Shown here piece by piece: positions 39,158-47,420 of a DNA stretch of 64,000 nucleotides; positions within the stretch are counted from its first letter, which is position 1; every line of letters starts with the position of its first letter. Below the pieces are notes generated by a model. The model had not been told where the DNA came from, ran no database searches, and was given only the letters and a program-made list of their open reading frames with translations. The stretch is from Calidifontibacter indicus (GTDB lineage Bacteria; Actinomycetota; Actinomycetes; Actinomycetales; Dermatophilaceae), in NCBI RefSeq assembly GCF_003386865.1, contig NZ_QTUA01000001.1, positions 1,426,001 to 1,490,000 of the forward strand. The letters are read 5' to 3'. The translations under genes and the position numbers were made by a program.

Positions 39158-40807
39158 TCAGGGTGCGGTGAGGCGCTCCATCTCGGCTCGCACCGACGCC
39201 AGCCGGTCGGCCGTCTCCGCCTTGTCGGGGCCGATCGCCTCGAGGTAGATCTTCAGCTTCGGTTCGGTGCCCGACGGCCGCACGATGATGCGGGTGTCGT
39301 CGGCCAGGTAGTAGCGCAGACCCTCGGTCGGCGGCAGTCCACCGGCTCCCTGCGCGAGGTCTTCGGCCTTCGAAACCTGTTGTCCGGCGACCGTTTTCGG
39401 GGCGTCGTCGCGTAGGCGCTGCATGATCGTGCCGATGATCGACAGGTCGTCGACCCGCACCGAGAAGCTGTCGGTGCGGTGGGCGCCGTGCGTGGCGGCG
39501 AGTTCGTCGAGCACGTCGACGACGGTGCGGCCCTGCGACTTGAGCCCGGCGGCCAGTTCGGCCACCAGCAGACCCGCGCTGATGCCGTCCTTGTCGCGCA
39601 CCTGACCCGGATCGACGCAATAGCCGAGCGCCTCCTCGTAGCCGTAGCGCAGCCCGTCGACCCTGCTGATCCACTTGAACCCGGTGAGGGTCTCCTCGTG
39701 GGCCAGACCGGCGGCGCGGGCGATCGCGCCCAGCAGGCGGGAGCTGACGATGGAGTTGGCGAAGACCGCGTCCGCGGGAACGCCCCGCTGCACCAGGTGG
39801 TGGCCGAGGAGCGCACCCACCTCGTCGCCGCGCAGCATGCGCCACGTGCCGCCGTCCTCGACGGCCACCGCACAGCGGTCGGCGTCGGGGTCGTTGGCGA
39901 TCACGATGTCGGCACCCGCATCGCGGGCGGTCGCGAGCGCGAGGTCGATCGCGCCTGGCTCCTCGGGGTTGGGGAAGCTGACGGTCGGGAACTCGGGGTC
40001 GGGTTCGGCCTGCTCGGCGACACTGTGCACGTCGGTGAAACCCGCCAGGCGCAGCGCATCGGTCATCGTCGACGAGCCGACACCGTGCAGCGCGGTGTGC
40101 ACGATCCGCAGGTCGCGCGCGCCGCCCTCGGCGACCACGGCGACCACCGAACGCAGGTAGTCGTCGACGATCGCGTCGTCGATCGTCTCCCAGCCGTCGT
40201 CGGCCAGCGACACCGCGGCGGCCCGCGGGTAGCGGTCGATCGCGGCCGCGATGTGCGCGTCGGACGGCGGCACGATCTGGCTGCCGTCTCCCAGGTAGAC
40301 CTTGTAACCGTTGTCCTGCGGCGGGTTGTGGCTCGCCGTGACCATCACGCCGGCATCGGCACCGAGGTGGCGGATCGAGAACGCCAACAGGGGAGTCGGC
40401 AGCGGGTGGCTCAACACCAGTGCGCGACCGCCCGCCGCCGTCACCACGGCCGCGGTGTCACGGGCGAAGACATCGGAGTTGTGCCGGGCGTCGAACCCGA
40501 TGACGACGGTGACGTCGCGGCGTCCGAGCGACTCCTGCAGGTAGGTCGTCAGACCTGCCGAGGCGCGGATCACCACCACCCGGTTCATCCGGTTCGGGCC
40601 GCCACCGAGCTTGCCGCGCAGGCCGGCCGTGCCGAACTCCAGCAGGCCGCTGAAGGCGTCGGCGAGTTCCGCCGACGCGGACTCGTCACCGCCGTCCGCA
40701 CGCTGCAGCAGATCGGTGAGCTCGGCGCGGGTCTGCTCGTCGGGGTCGTCGGCGATCCAGGCGCGCACCTCGTCGTGCAGGCCGCTTGCGGTCTTCTGTT
40801 CGGACAC
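39158..40807 (-). CDS. phosphopentomutase/phosphoglucomutase-type phosphosugar mutase
   Basis: 549-residue alpha-D-phosphohexomutase superfamily enzyme. The phosphoserine motif is TASHNPP, the Mg2+ loop DPDADR, the sugar loop GFKWIS and the phosphate loop RPSGTEPKLKIY. Length and placement next to the nucleoside phosphorylase match the PmmB/PgcA group, which interconverts ribose-1- and 5-phosphate (and hexose phosphates). That role would link the nucleoside phosphorylases to DeoC and the pentose pathway (inference). The stop lies 13 bp from the convergent PH gene. Confidence 0.92.
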   Translation of the reverse strand: MSEQKTASGLHDEVRAWIADDPDEQTRAELTDLLQRADGGDESASAELADAFSGLLEFGTAGLRGKLGGGPNRMNRVVVIRASAGLTTYLQESLGRRDVTVVIGFDARHNSDVFARDTAAVVTAAGGRALVLSHPLPTPLLAFSIRHLGADAGVMVTASHNPPQDNGYKVYLGDGSQIVPPSDAHIAAAIDRYPRAAAVSLADDGWETIDDAIVDDYLRSVVAVVAEGGARDLRIVHTALHGVGSSTMTDALRLAGFTDVHSVAEQAEPDPEFPTVSFPNPEEPGAIDLALATARDAGADIVIANDPDADRCAVAVEDGGTWRMLRGDEVGALLGHHLVQRGVPADAVFANSIVSSRLLGAIARAAGLAHEETLTGFKWISRVDGLRYGYEEALGYCVDPGQVRDKDGISAGLLVAELAAGLKSQGRTVVDVLDELAATHGAHRTDSFSVRVDDLSIIGTIMQRLRDDAPKTVAGQQVSKAEDLAQGAGGLPPTEGLRYYLADDTRIIVRPSGTEPKLKIYLEAIGPDKAETADRLASVRAEMERLTAP

Positions 40808-40845
40808 GGCTGTCCCTTCGGTCAGAGCTTCGGGCGGAGCTTCGG

Positions 40846-41706
40846 TCAGAGCTTGCGGACGATCTGCGACAGCAGGTCGGCGCAGCGGGTGGCCGCAGCC
40901 TGGCCGGCCTCGATGACTTCCTGGTGCGACAGCGGGGTGGGGCTGATGCCGGCGGCCGGGTTGGTGACCAGGCTGATGCCCAGCACCTCCAGGCCGACGT
41001 GTCGGGCCGCGATCGCTTCCAGTGCGGTCGACATACCGACCAGGTCGGCGCCGAGCACCTTCGCCATCTGCACCTCGGCGGGGGTCTCGTAGTGCGGGCC
41101 GCGGAACTGCGCGTAGACACCCTCGGCGAGTGCCGGGTCGACCTCGCGGGCGAGGTCACGCAAGCGAGGGGAGTAGAGGTCGGTGAGGTCGACGAAGGTG
41201 GCGCCTTCGAGCGGGGAGTTGGCGGTCAGGTTGAGGTGGTCGCTGATCAGCACCGGGGTGCCCGGCGCCCAGTCGACGTTGAGGCCGCCGCACCCGTTGG
41301 TGAGCACCACGGTGTCGCAGCCGGCCGCGCGAGCGGTGCGGACGCCGTGGACGACGGCGCGCACGCCGCGTCCCTCGTAGTAGTGGGTGCGGGTGCCGTA
41401 GACCAGCGCGTGCTTGTCGGTGCCCTCGATGCGGATCGAGCGCATCGTGCCCTTGTGGCCGGTTACGGCCGCCTTGGCGAAGCCGGGCACCTGCTCGTTG
41501 TCGATGGTCGCGACGGTCTCGCCGAGTCGGTCGGCGGTGTCGCCCCATCCCGAGCCGAGCACGAGCACGACGTCGTGCTTGTCGACGCCGGAGAGTTCGC
41601 GGATCCGTTCCGCCGCGCGATCAGCCAGATCGAACGGGTCGACGGCGTCGAAGTCGACGGGCCGGCTGGCTTCATTGCTCGCTTGGTTGCTCGCTGCATT
41701 GGTCAC
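40846..41706 (-). CDS. purine nucleoside phosphorylase (trimeric type)
   Basis: 286-residue enzyme converting inosine or guanosine and phosphate to base and (deoxy)ribose-1-phosphate. GSGWGDTADR is the phosphate loop, THYYEGRG, LTNGCGGLN and LISDHLNLTANSPL are typical of the trimeric PNP family (mycobacterial DeoD/PunA). Start at GTG 41706: TACTGT (41714-41719) ends seven bases before it on the minus strand; GTG 41715 overlaps that box. It is 38 bp upstream of the mutase, same strand, so the two form an operon; lpdA is divergent. Confidence 0.95.
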   Translation of the reverse strand: MTNAASNQASNEASRPVDFDAVDPFDLADRAAERIRELSGVDKHDVVLVLGSGWGDTADRLGETVATIDNEQVPGFAKAAVTGHKGTMRSIRIEGTDKHALVYGTRTHYYEGRGVRAVVHGVRTARAAGCDTVVLTNGCGGLNVDWAPGTPVLISDHLNLTANSPLEGATFVDLTDLYSPRLRDLAREVDPALAEGVYAQFRGPHYETPAEVQMAKVLGADLVGMSTALEAIAARHVGLEVLGISLVTNPAAGISPTPLSHQEVIEAGQAAATRCADLLSQIVRKL

Positions 41707-41770
41707 GGCGGTCACAGTACCGAGCCGGACCCTGGGTTGTCGCAGGTTACTGCGTGGTTGGATGGGCCCC
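41707..41770. promoter_or_regulatory. divergent promoters of the PNP gene and lpdA
   Basis: 64 bp. Minus-strand TACTGT at 41719-41714. Plus-strand TTGTCG at 41737, 16-bp spacer, TGGATG at 41759-41764, six bases, GTG 41771. The lpdA promoter shares TTGTCGC and CGTGGTTGGAT with the deoA promoter. Confidence 0.55.
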
Positions 41771-43174
41771 GTGAGTGGTCGACAGAAGTCAGTTGTGGTC
41801 ATCGGTGGTGGCCCGGGTGGTTACGAGTCCGCACTGGTGGCCGCCCAACTCGGTGCCGCCGTGACGATCGTGGAGAAGGACGGCCTCGGTGGCGCCGCGG
41901 TGCTCACCGACTGTGTGCCGAGCAAGACGCTGATCGCGACGTCCGATTTCATGTCGCGGTTCAAGGCAGCCGGACGTCTCGGCGTGCACTTCGAGGGGCA
42001 CGACGAGGACCAACATGCGCAGGCGCACATCAGTGAGGTCAACTCGCGCGTGTTGCGGCTCGCCCAGGCGCAGAGCTACGACATCCGGGCTCAGGTGGAG
42101 AGCGTCGGCTGCCGGGTCGTGAACGGCACCGGTTATGTCGTCGACAACAGCACGGTGCGAGTGACCTCCGCCGACGGCAGCACCGAGGACGTGCGCGCCG
42201 ACATCATCCTGCTGGCGGTCGGCACGACCCCGCGGGTGATGGACAGTGCGATGCCCGACGGTGAGCGCATCCTCACCTGGCAGCAGATCTACGACATCGA
42301 CGAACTGCCCGAGCACATCATCGTGGTGGGTTCGGGTGTCACCGGTGCCGAACTCGCCCACGCCTACCTCGGCCTCGGCTCGAAGGTCACGCTCGTGTCG
42401 TCCCGCGACCGGGTGCTGCCCGGGGAGGACGCCGACGCCGCCACCGTCATCGAGAATGTCTTCCGTCGCCGCGGCATGCAGGTGCTCAACCGCTCACGTG
42501 CGATGGCTGCCGAGCGGCACGGCGACACCGTCACGGTGACGCTCGAGGACGGCCGTACGGTCGAGGGTTCGCACGCGCTGCTCGCGGTCGGTTCGATCCC
42601 GCAGACCCGCGGGATGGGCCTCGAAGAGGTCGGCGTCGAGATGGCCGAGTCGGGTCACATCCAGGTCGACCGTGTCTCGCGCACCTCGGTGCCGGGCATC
42701 TACGCCGCCGGTGACTGCACCGGTGTGCTGCCGCTGGCGTCGGTCGCCGCGATGCAGGGTCGAATCGCGATGGCGCACTCCCTCGGCGACGCGGTCGCGC
42801 CGCTGAACCTGCGCGGCGTCTGCGCCAACATCTTCACCGACCCCGAGATCGCGACCGTCGGCTACTCGCAGGCCGACGTCGACGAGGGCCGCATCCAGGC
42901 ACGGGTCGTCACGCTGCCGCTGTCGACGAACCCGCGCGCCAAGATGCGCAACATCAAGGACGGCTTCGTGAAGCTGATCGTGCGCCCCGGCTCAGACACG
43001 ATCGTCGGGGGAGTCGTCGTGGCGCCGCAGGCCTCCGAACTCATCTACCCGATCGGGCTCGCCGTGCAGAACCGGCTGACGGTCGACGCGATGGCACAGA
43101 CCTTCTCGGTCTACCCGTCGATGACCGGTTCGATTGCCGAGGCGGCGCGCCGACTGCACCAGTCGGAAATCTGA
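41771..43174 (+). CDS. lpdA: NAD(P)H-quinone reductase LpdA-type flavoprotein
   Basis: 467-residue member of the pyridine nucleotide-disulfide reductase fold. FAD loop VVIGGGPGGYESA (about 8-20), NAD loop VVGSGVTGAELA (about 180), second FAD motif GIYAAGDCTG (about 310) and dimer interface YPSMTGSIAEAARR. In place of the redox CxxxxC only one Cys is kept (LTDCVPSKT), as in mycobacterial LpdA (Rv3303c), which reduces quinones rather than lipoamide. The GTG start is supported by a leaderless-type promoter; ATG 41762 would lie within the -10 box. Confidence 0.92.
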   Translation: MSGRQKSVVVIGGGPGGYESALVAAQLGAAVTIVEKDGLGGAAVLTDCVPSKTLIATSDFMSRFKAAGRLGVHFEGHDEDQHAQAHISEVNSRVLRLAQAQSYDIRAQVESVGCRVVNGTGYVVDNSTVRVTSADGSTEDVRADIILLAVGTTPRVMDSAMPDGERILTWQQIYDIDELPEHIIVVGSGVTGAELAHAYLGLGSKVTLVSSRDRVLPGEDADAATVIENVFRRRGMQVLNRSRAMAAERHGDTVTVTLEDGRTVEGSHALLAVGSIPQTRGMGLEEVGVEMAESGHIQVDRVSRTSVPGIYAAGDCTGVLPLASVAAMQGRIAMAHSLGDAVAPLNLRGVCANIFTDPEIATVGYSQADVDEGRIQARVVTLPLSTNPRAKMRNIKDGFVKLIVRPGSDTIVGGVVVAPQASELIYPIGLAVQNRLTVDAMAQTFSVYPSMTGSIAEAARRLHQSEI

Positions 43175-43190
43175 CCGACGTCGTACGACG

Positions 43191-43224
43191 ACTGCGCCCC
43201 GGCCGTGTTCGGCCGGGGCGCAGT
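43191..43224. terminator. bidirectional hairpin after lpdA
   Basis: Perfect 15-bp stem (43191-43205 with 43210-43224), loop TGTT. It lies between the convergent lpdA and small membrane protein genes; no T-tract. Confidence 0.7.
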
Positions 43225-43244
43225 GCGTGCTGGGAGTTTGTGCG

Positions 43245-43424
43245 TCAGTGCGCGGTGACCAAGTGGCTGTAGTAGCGCACCAGCGGCTGCTGGGTGGCGA
43301 TCCGCTCGCGGCGGTTACGCGCGAAGAACTGGGTGGCCATCGTGGCGAGCACGGCGACCAGGGGCAGCAGCGCGACCGCGAGGACAACGAAGAAGCCGGT
43401 GTCGAAGCCGGGGATGAGTTGCAT
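43245..43424 (-). CDS. 59-residue single-span membrane protein
   Basis: Starts MQLIPGFDTGFFVVLAVAL; residues 10-38 are hydrophobic, and the cytoplasmic tail is basic (RNRRERIATQQPLVRYYSHL). A GAAAGG ribosome site precedes the ATG 43424. Upstream are two BlaI/CopY-like dyads, so expression is probably repressor-controlled. No family recognised. Size, one helix and tight regulation suggest a small regulatory or respiratory-complex accessory peptide, but this is a guess. Confidence 0.7.
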   Translation of the reverse strand: MQLIPGFDTGFFVVLAVALLPLVAVLATMATQFFARNRRERIATQQPLVRYYSHLVTAH

Positions 43425-43490
43425 GGTTCCAACCTTTCTACAGATGTAGTGCACGATGTGTTTTTAACACTACGCCTGTAGTGACAGCTT
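43425..43490 (-). promoter_or_regulatory. promoter with two BlaI/CopY-type operator dyads
   Basis: Dyad 1 at 43438-43449 is CTACA-GA-TGTAG, containing the TACA-N2-TGTA core of CopY/BlaI/MecI sites. Dyad 2 at 43468-43483 is CACTAC-N4-GTAGTG. Their centres are 32 bp apart, about three DNA turns. Reading on the minus strand, TTGCGG (-35) and TAGTGT (-10) are 18 bp apart and dyad 2 overlaps the -10 box, so a bound repressor would block the polymerase. Confidence 0.6.
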
Positions 43491-43550
43491 CCGCAAACGC
43501 TGCAGAACCGTTGCAACGGCAGCGTCTGTCGGGGAGTGAAGCGTTTGCGG
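43491..43550. terminator. nested inverted repeat between two small genes
   Basis: Outer arms CCGCAAACGCT (43491-43501) and AGCGTTTGCGG (43540-43550) are perfect inverted copies; inside is the 12-bp palindrome CCGTTGCAACGG (43508-43519). It begins right after the upstream small gene (minus strand) and overlaps the putative -35 of the next, so it may terminate the first message. Confidence 0.5.
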
Positions 43551-43551
43551 C

Positions 43552-43737
43552 TCAGTTGTCGTCGTCGGTGGGCCCGTCGTCGTTGCGGACGCTGTCCGGG
43601 TCGACCTGATGCGGCAGCAGACCCGCCTTCTCCCACGCGGCGTGCCGACTGCGGCGGGCGCGGGGGCGCACCACGAAGATGACACCGACGATGAGCGCGG
43701 TGAAGATCAGCAGCGGGATGAGATTGACCCACTTCAT
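43552..43737 (-). CDS. 61-residue single-span membrane protein
   Basis: Starts MKWVNLIPLLIFTALIVGVIFVV: one membrane helix (about 5-23), a basic patch (RPRARRSRH), then an acidic tail ending GPTDDDN. Start chosen at ATG 43737 because the helix begins there; longer frames upstream lack a signal. It is divergent from the TetR gene (152 bp between starts) and upstream of the other small membrane gene. No family recognised. Confidence 0.65.
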   Translation of the reverse strand: MKWVNLIPLLIFTALIVGVIFVVRPRARRSRHAAWEKAGLLPHQVDPDSVRNDDGPTDDDN

Positions 43738-43889
43738 GTGCTGTGGCCCTCCGGTGGTCGGTTCAAGGTGGTCGCTGTGGTTGTCCGACCCGTGTTCCAG
43801 TGTGCGTGCGCGTGCCGGACGGGTGCTGGCCGCGTGTTGCGGGTGCACCCGGGCGACGGGTCGAACCCGATTGTGACAGTCTCGGATCC

Positions 43890-44489
43890 GTGAACACTGC
43901 ACGACCCGAGGGCACCGTCGCCCGGCAAGCCCATCTGCTCGACTGTGCCATCGCCGTGGTGGGCGAGTCGGGGCTGCGTGGACTGACCCATCGGGCGGTC
44001 GATCGAGCCGCCGGATTGCCGGAGGGGAGCTGCTCGGTCTACTACCGCACCCGGTTGGCATTGCTCACCGCCCTCACCGATCACGTGGCCGAGAAGCTGC
44101 TCGGCGACGTCCGGATGCTCACGGCCGGGTTGCCGACCGACACCGCCGACCCCTCCGCGGCGGTTGCCGGCACCACCGGGCTGCTCGTCGGTCTCGCCCG
44201 CGATCCTGCCCTGCTGCTCACCCTCAGTGAGCTGAGCCTGGAGGCGGTGCGCACGCCGAGCCTGCAGGAGCCGATGCGGGTCTGGCGGCGGGCGCTGGTC
44301 GACGTCGTCCGCACGCTGGTCGAGGCGCACCACAAGGGCGATTCGCTGCGCCGCGCCCGCACCATGGTGGCCGCGCTCGAAGGCGTCGCGATCGCGTCGT
44401 TGAACGTCGCAGAACCGGAGCGAGAGGCATTCCTGGCCGACACCATCGGGATGCTGCTGCAGGCCATGACGGACCTCGAGACCGCCTGA
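43890..44489 (+). CDS. TetR family transcriptional regulator
   Basis: 199 residues. The N-terminal TetR helix-turn-helix is seen at about 10-55 (ARQAHLLDCAIAVVGESGL ... THRAVDRAAGLPEGSCSVYYRT). The C-terminal ligand domain is divergent, so the inducer is unknown. GTG start, seven bases after CAGTCT. It faces the small membrane gene at 43552-43737, its likely nearest target, and is convergent with the carboxylase gene. Confidence 0.88.
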   Translation: MNTARPEGTVARQAHLLDCAIAVVGESGLRGLTHRAVDRAAGLPEGSCSVYYRTRLALLTALTDHVAEKLLGDVRMLTAGLPTDTADPSAAVAGTTGLLVGLARDPALLLTLSELSLEAVRTPSLQEPMRVWRRALVDVVRTLVEAHHKGDSLRRARTMVAALEGVAIASLNVAEPEREAFLADTIGMLLQAMTDLETA

Positions 44490-44521
44490 ACATCGGCGCG
44501 GCGCGCCGCGCGACCAGGACA

Positions 44522-44564
44522 AACAAGACGGGACCCGTTGCAGCGCAACGGGTCCCGCCTTGTT
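44522..44564. terminator. bidirectional terminator, TetR / carboxylase
   Basis: Perfect 13-bp core stem (44529-44541 with 44545-44557), loop AGC, extended by AACAAG/CTTGTT arms. Plus-strand RNA ends in CUUGUUC and minus-strand RNA in CUUGUUU, fitting termination of both convergent genes. Confidence 0.85.
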
Positions 44565-44579
44565 CGTGAGAAGGACGTG

Positions 44580-46361
44580 CTACTCGACGTCCTTGATCTC
44601 GGCGAGCACCGCGCCGGCGCTGACAGTCTCGCCGATCGTCGCCTTCAGCCCGGTCAGCACACCGTCCTTGTGTGCGGTGATCGGCTGCTCCATCTTCATC
44701 GCCTCGAGCACCACGATGGTGTCGCCGCCGGCGACCGTGGCGCCGTCCTCGACCGCGATCTTGACGATCGTGCCCTGCATCGGTGCGGTGACCGAGTCGC
44801 TGCTGGCGGCGGCGCCGCCACCGGAGCTGCGACCGCGCTTGGGGGCCTTCTTGCGGCCCGCCGCGGCACCACCGCCACCGCCGAGCTGCAGGTCACCGGG
44901 CAGCGACACTTCGATGCGCTTGCCGCCGACCTCGACGACCAGCGACTGGCGCGGGGCGGTCTCTTCGGCCTCACCGGCGGCGCCGGCGAACGGCGCGATG
45001 TCGTTGTCGAACTCGGTCTCGATCCAGCGGGTGTGGACGGTGAACTTCTCGTTCGGGTCGGCCGGGGCGTACGCCGGGTCGGACACCACCTTGCGGTGGA
45101 ACGGTGCGACGGTCGGCATGCCCTCGATGACGAGTTCGTCGAGCGCACGCCGGGAGCGCTCGAGCGCCTCCTGGCGGGTGCGGCCGGTGACGATCAACTT
45201 GGCGATCATCGAGTCGAACGCGCCGGCGACGGTGTCGCCTTCGACGATGCCGGCGTCCCAGCGCACGCCGGGGCCGCTCGGCACGGTCATCTTGGTGATG
45301 GTGCCGGGGGCCGGGAAGAAGTTGCGGCCGGCGTCCTCACCGTTGACGCGGAACTCGATCGAGTGGGCGTGCGGCTCCGGGTCGTCGAAGTCGATCTTCT
45401 CGCCGGCCGCGATGCGCAACTGCTGGCGGACGAGGTCGATGCCGGTGACCTCCTCGGAAACGGGGTGCTCGACCTGGAGGCGGGTGTTGACCTCGAGGAA
45501 GGAGATGTGGCCGTCGGGGCCGACGAGGAACTCGCAGGTGCCGGCGCCGACGTAACCGGCCAGGCGCAGGATCTCCTTGCTGGCCCGCAGCAGCTCGGCG
45601 TGCTGCTCGTCGGTGAGGAACGGCGCGGGCGCCTCCTCGACCAGCTTCTGGTTGCGTCGCTGCAGCGAGCAGTCGCGGGTGGAGACCACGACGACATTGC
45701 CGTGCTGGTCGGCCAGGCACTGGGTCTCGACGTGCCGCGGGCGGTCGAGGAACCGCTCGACGAAGCACTCGCCGCGGCCGAAGGCGGTGACCGCTTCGCG
45801 CACCGCGCTCTCGTAGAGGTCGGGGATCTCTTCCATCGTGCGGGCCACCTTCAGCCCGCGCCCGCCACCGCCGTACGCCGCCTTGATCGCGACCGGCAGG
45901 CCGTGCTCCTTCGCGAATGCGACGACCTCGTCGGGGCCCGAAACGGGGTTCTTTGTGCCGGGCACCAGCGGCGCCATCGCGTCGAGCGCGATGTGGCGGG
46001 CCTTGACCTTGTCGCCCAGGCTGTCGATCGCCTCCGGGCCGGGGCCGATCCAGGTGAGCCCGGCGTCGATCACCTTGGCCGCGAACTCGGCGTTCTCGGC
46101 GAGGAAGCCGTAGCCCGGGTGCACGGAGTCGGCACCGGATGCGGCGGCGACCTCGAGCAGCTTCTCCTGCACCAGGTAGGACTCGCCGGGCGTCGAACCG
46201 CCGAGGGCGTAGGCCTCGTCGGCGACCTTCACGTGCAGCGAGTCGCGGTCGGGCTCGGCGTAGACGGCGACGGAAGCGATGCCGGCATCCTTGCAGGCGC
46301 GGGCGATTCGGACGGCGATTTCGCCGCGGTTGGCGATCAAGACCTTGCGCAGTTCGGGCAT
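44580..46361 (-). CDS. acyl-CoA carboxylase alpha subunit (biotin carboxylase + BCCP)
   Basis: 593 residues. Biotin carboxylase domain to about 450: [23 protein letters not shown], the ATP-grasp glycine loop [10 protein letters not shown], and [15 protein letters not shown] Gly/Ala/Lys-rich linker leads to a biotin carrier domain with the biotinylation motif EAMKMEQP near residue 560. Actinobacteria share such a subunit (AccA3 type) among acetyl-, propionyl- and longer acyl-CoA carboxylases; the beta subunit at 53956 is a likely partner. Start at ATG 46361, seven bases after TAGGCT on the minus strand. Confidence 0.95.
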   Translation of the reverse strand: MPELRKVLIANRGEIAVRIARACKDAGIASVAVYAEPDRDSLHVKVADEAYALGGSTPGESYLVQEKLLEVAAASGADSVHPGYGFLAENAEFAAKVIDAGLTWIGPGPEAIDSLGDKVKARHIALDAMAPLVPGTKNPVSGPDEVVAFAKEHGLPVAIKAAYGGGGRGLKVARTMEEIPDLYESAVREAVTAFGRGECFVERFLDRPRHVETQCLADQHGNVVVVSTRDCSLQRRNQKLVEEAPAPFLTDEQHAELLRASKEILRLAGYVGAGTCEFLVGPDGHISFLEVNTRLQVEHPVSEEVTGIDLVRQQLRIAAGEKIDFDDPEPHAHSIEFRVNGEDAGRNFFPAPGTITKMTVPSGPGVRWDAGIVEGDTVAGAFDSMIAKLIVTGRTRQEALERSRRALDELVIEGMPTVAPFHRKVVSDPAYAPADPNEKFTVHTRWIETEFDNDIAPFAGAAGEAEETAPRQSLVVEVGGKRIEVSLPGDLQLGGGGGAAAGRKKAPKRGRSSGGGAAASSDSVTAPMQGTIVKIAVEDGATVAGGDTIVVLEAMKMEQPITAHKDGVLTGLKATIGETVSAGAVLAEIKDVE

Positions 46362-46456
46362 GGGCCGCAGCCTAGCCACATGTGGGTTGGGCCACATCGT
46401 GGGGTGGCAACCTGCCGGTAGGAAATAACGACGAGGTCGCGGGTGCTGTCTGCACC
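46362..46456. promoter_or_regulatory. divergent promoter region of the carboxylase and aldo/keto reductase genes
   Basis: 95 bp. Minus-strand -10 TAGGCT at 46374-46369. The palindrome CCACATGTGG (46376-46385) and the near copy CCACATCGTGG (46392-46402) lie in the spacer and -35 region of that promoter, 16-17 bp apart, a good operator arrangement. Confidence 0.5.
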
Positions 46457-47335
46457 ATGACCGAACCGACACAAACGACCGAACAGACCGTTCAGACCAC
46501 CGCCGTTCCGACCGTCGCACTGCGCGCCGTTGCCGAGGGCCACGCGATCGAGATGCCGCAGCTCGGGTTCGGCGTCTGGCAGGTCGACGACGCGGCCGCG
46601 GAGGATGCCGTCGCCGAGGCTCTGCGCGTCGGGTACCGCAGCGTCGACACCGCCCGCATCTACGGCAACGAGGAAGGCGTCGGCCGGGCGCTGGCCGCCG
46701 CCGGAACCGACGACGACGTCTTCCTCACCACCAAGGTGTGGAACGACGACCACGGCTTCGAGTCGACCCTCGCCGCGTTCGATGCCTCGCAGCAGCGGCT
46801 CGGCCGGGCGATCGACCTCTACCTGATCCACTGGCCCGCGCCCGGCACCGGCGACTTCGTCGGCACCTACCGCGCGCTGCAGCAGCTGCGCGCCGAGGGC
46901 AAGGTGCGCGCCGTCGGCGTCTGCAACTTCGACATCGACCACCTCGAGCAGTTGCACGCCGCCGTGGGGGAGTACCCCGCGATCAACCAGGTCGAGCTGC
47001 ACCCGAACTTCCAGCAGAAGCAGCTGCGCGCCTTCCACGAGGAGCACGGCATCGTCACCGAGGCGTGGAGCCCGCTCGGCCAGGGTGGCGACATCCTGTC
47101 CGACGCCACGATCACCGACATCGCCTCGCAGTACGGCGTCACCGCGGCCCAGGTGGTGTTGCGCTGGCACCTGCAGCAGGGCCGCGTCGTGATCCCCAAG
47201 TCGGTCACGCCGTCGCGCATCGCCGAGAACTTCGACGTCTTCGGTTTTGAGCTTTCCCAGCGCGCGATGGATGCAATTGCGCTGCTGGACAACGGGACCC
47301 GCCTGGGACCCGACCCGGCGACCTTCGGGGGCTGA
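46457..47335 (+). CDS. aldo/keto reductase
   Basis: 292-residue NADPH-dependent TIM-barrel oxidoreductase. The catalytic tetrad is visible: Asp and Tyr in DTARIYGNE, Lys in LTTKVW and His in YLIHWP; the cofactor region [15 protein letters not shown] is near the C-terminus. It resembles 2,5-diketo-gluconate/methylglyoxal reductases (AKR5). Start at ATG 46457; a 25-residue Thr/Gln-rich N-terminus precedes the barrel. A GC-rich hairpin follows the stop. Confidence 0.93.
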   Translation: MTEPTQTTEQTVQTTAVPTVALRAVAEGHAIEMPQLGFGVWQVDDAAAEDAVAEALRVGYRSVDTARIYGNEEGVGRALAAAGTDDDVFLTTKVWNDDHGFESTLAAFDASQQRLGRAIDLYLIHWPAPGTGDFVGTYRALQQLRAEGKVRAVGVCNFDIDHLEQLHAAVGEYPAINQVELHPNFQQKQLRAFHEEHGIVTEAWSPLGQGGDILSDATITDIASQYGVTAAQVVLRWHLQQGRVVIPKSVTPSRIAENFDVFGFELSQRAMDAIALLDNGTRLGPDPATFGG

Positions 47336-47365
47336 CCGGTCGAGGGTCGACCCCGAAACGGACGA

Positions 47366-47400
47366 TCGGCACGGTGCGGCAGTCCGCCGCGCCGTGCCGA
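47366..47400 (+). terminator. GC-rich hairpin after the aldo/keto reductase gene
   Basis: 15-bp stem with one wobble pair (47366-47380 with 47386-47400), loop AGTCC. It covers GTG 47394, which argues against that codon as the kinase start. Confidence 0.65.
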
Positions 47401-47420
47401 ATCGCATAAACTCCCCGTTC

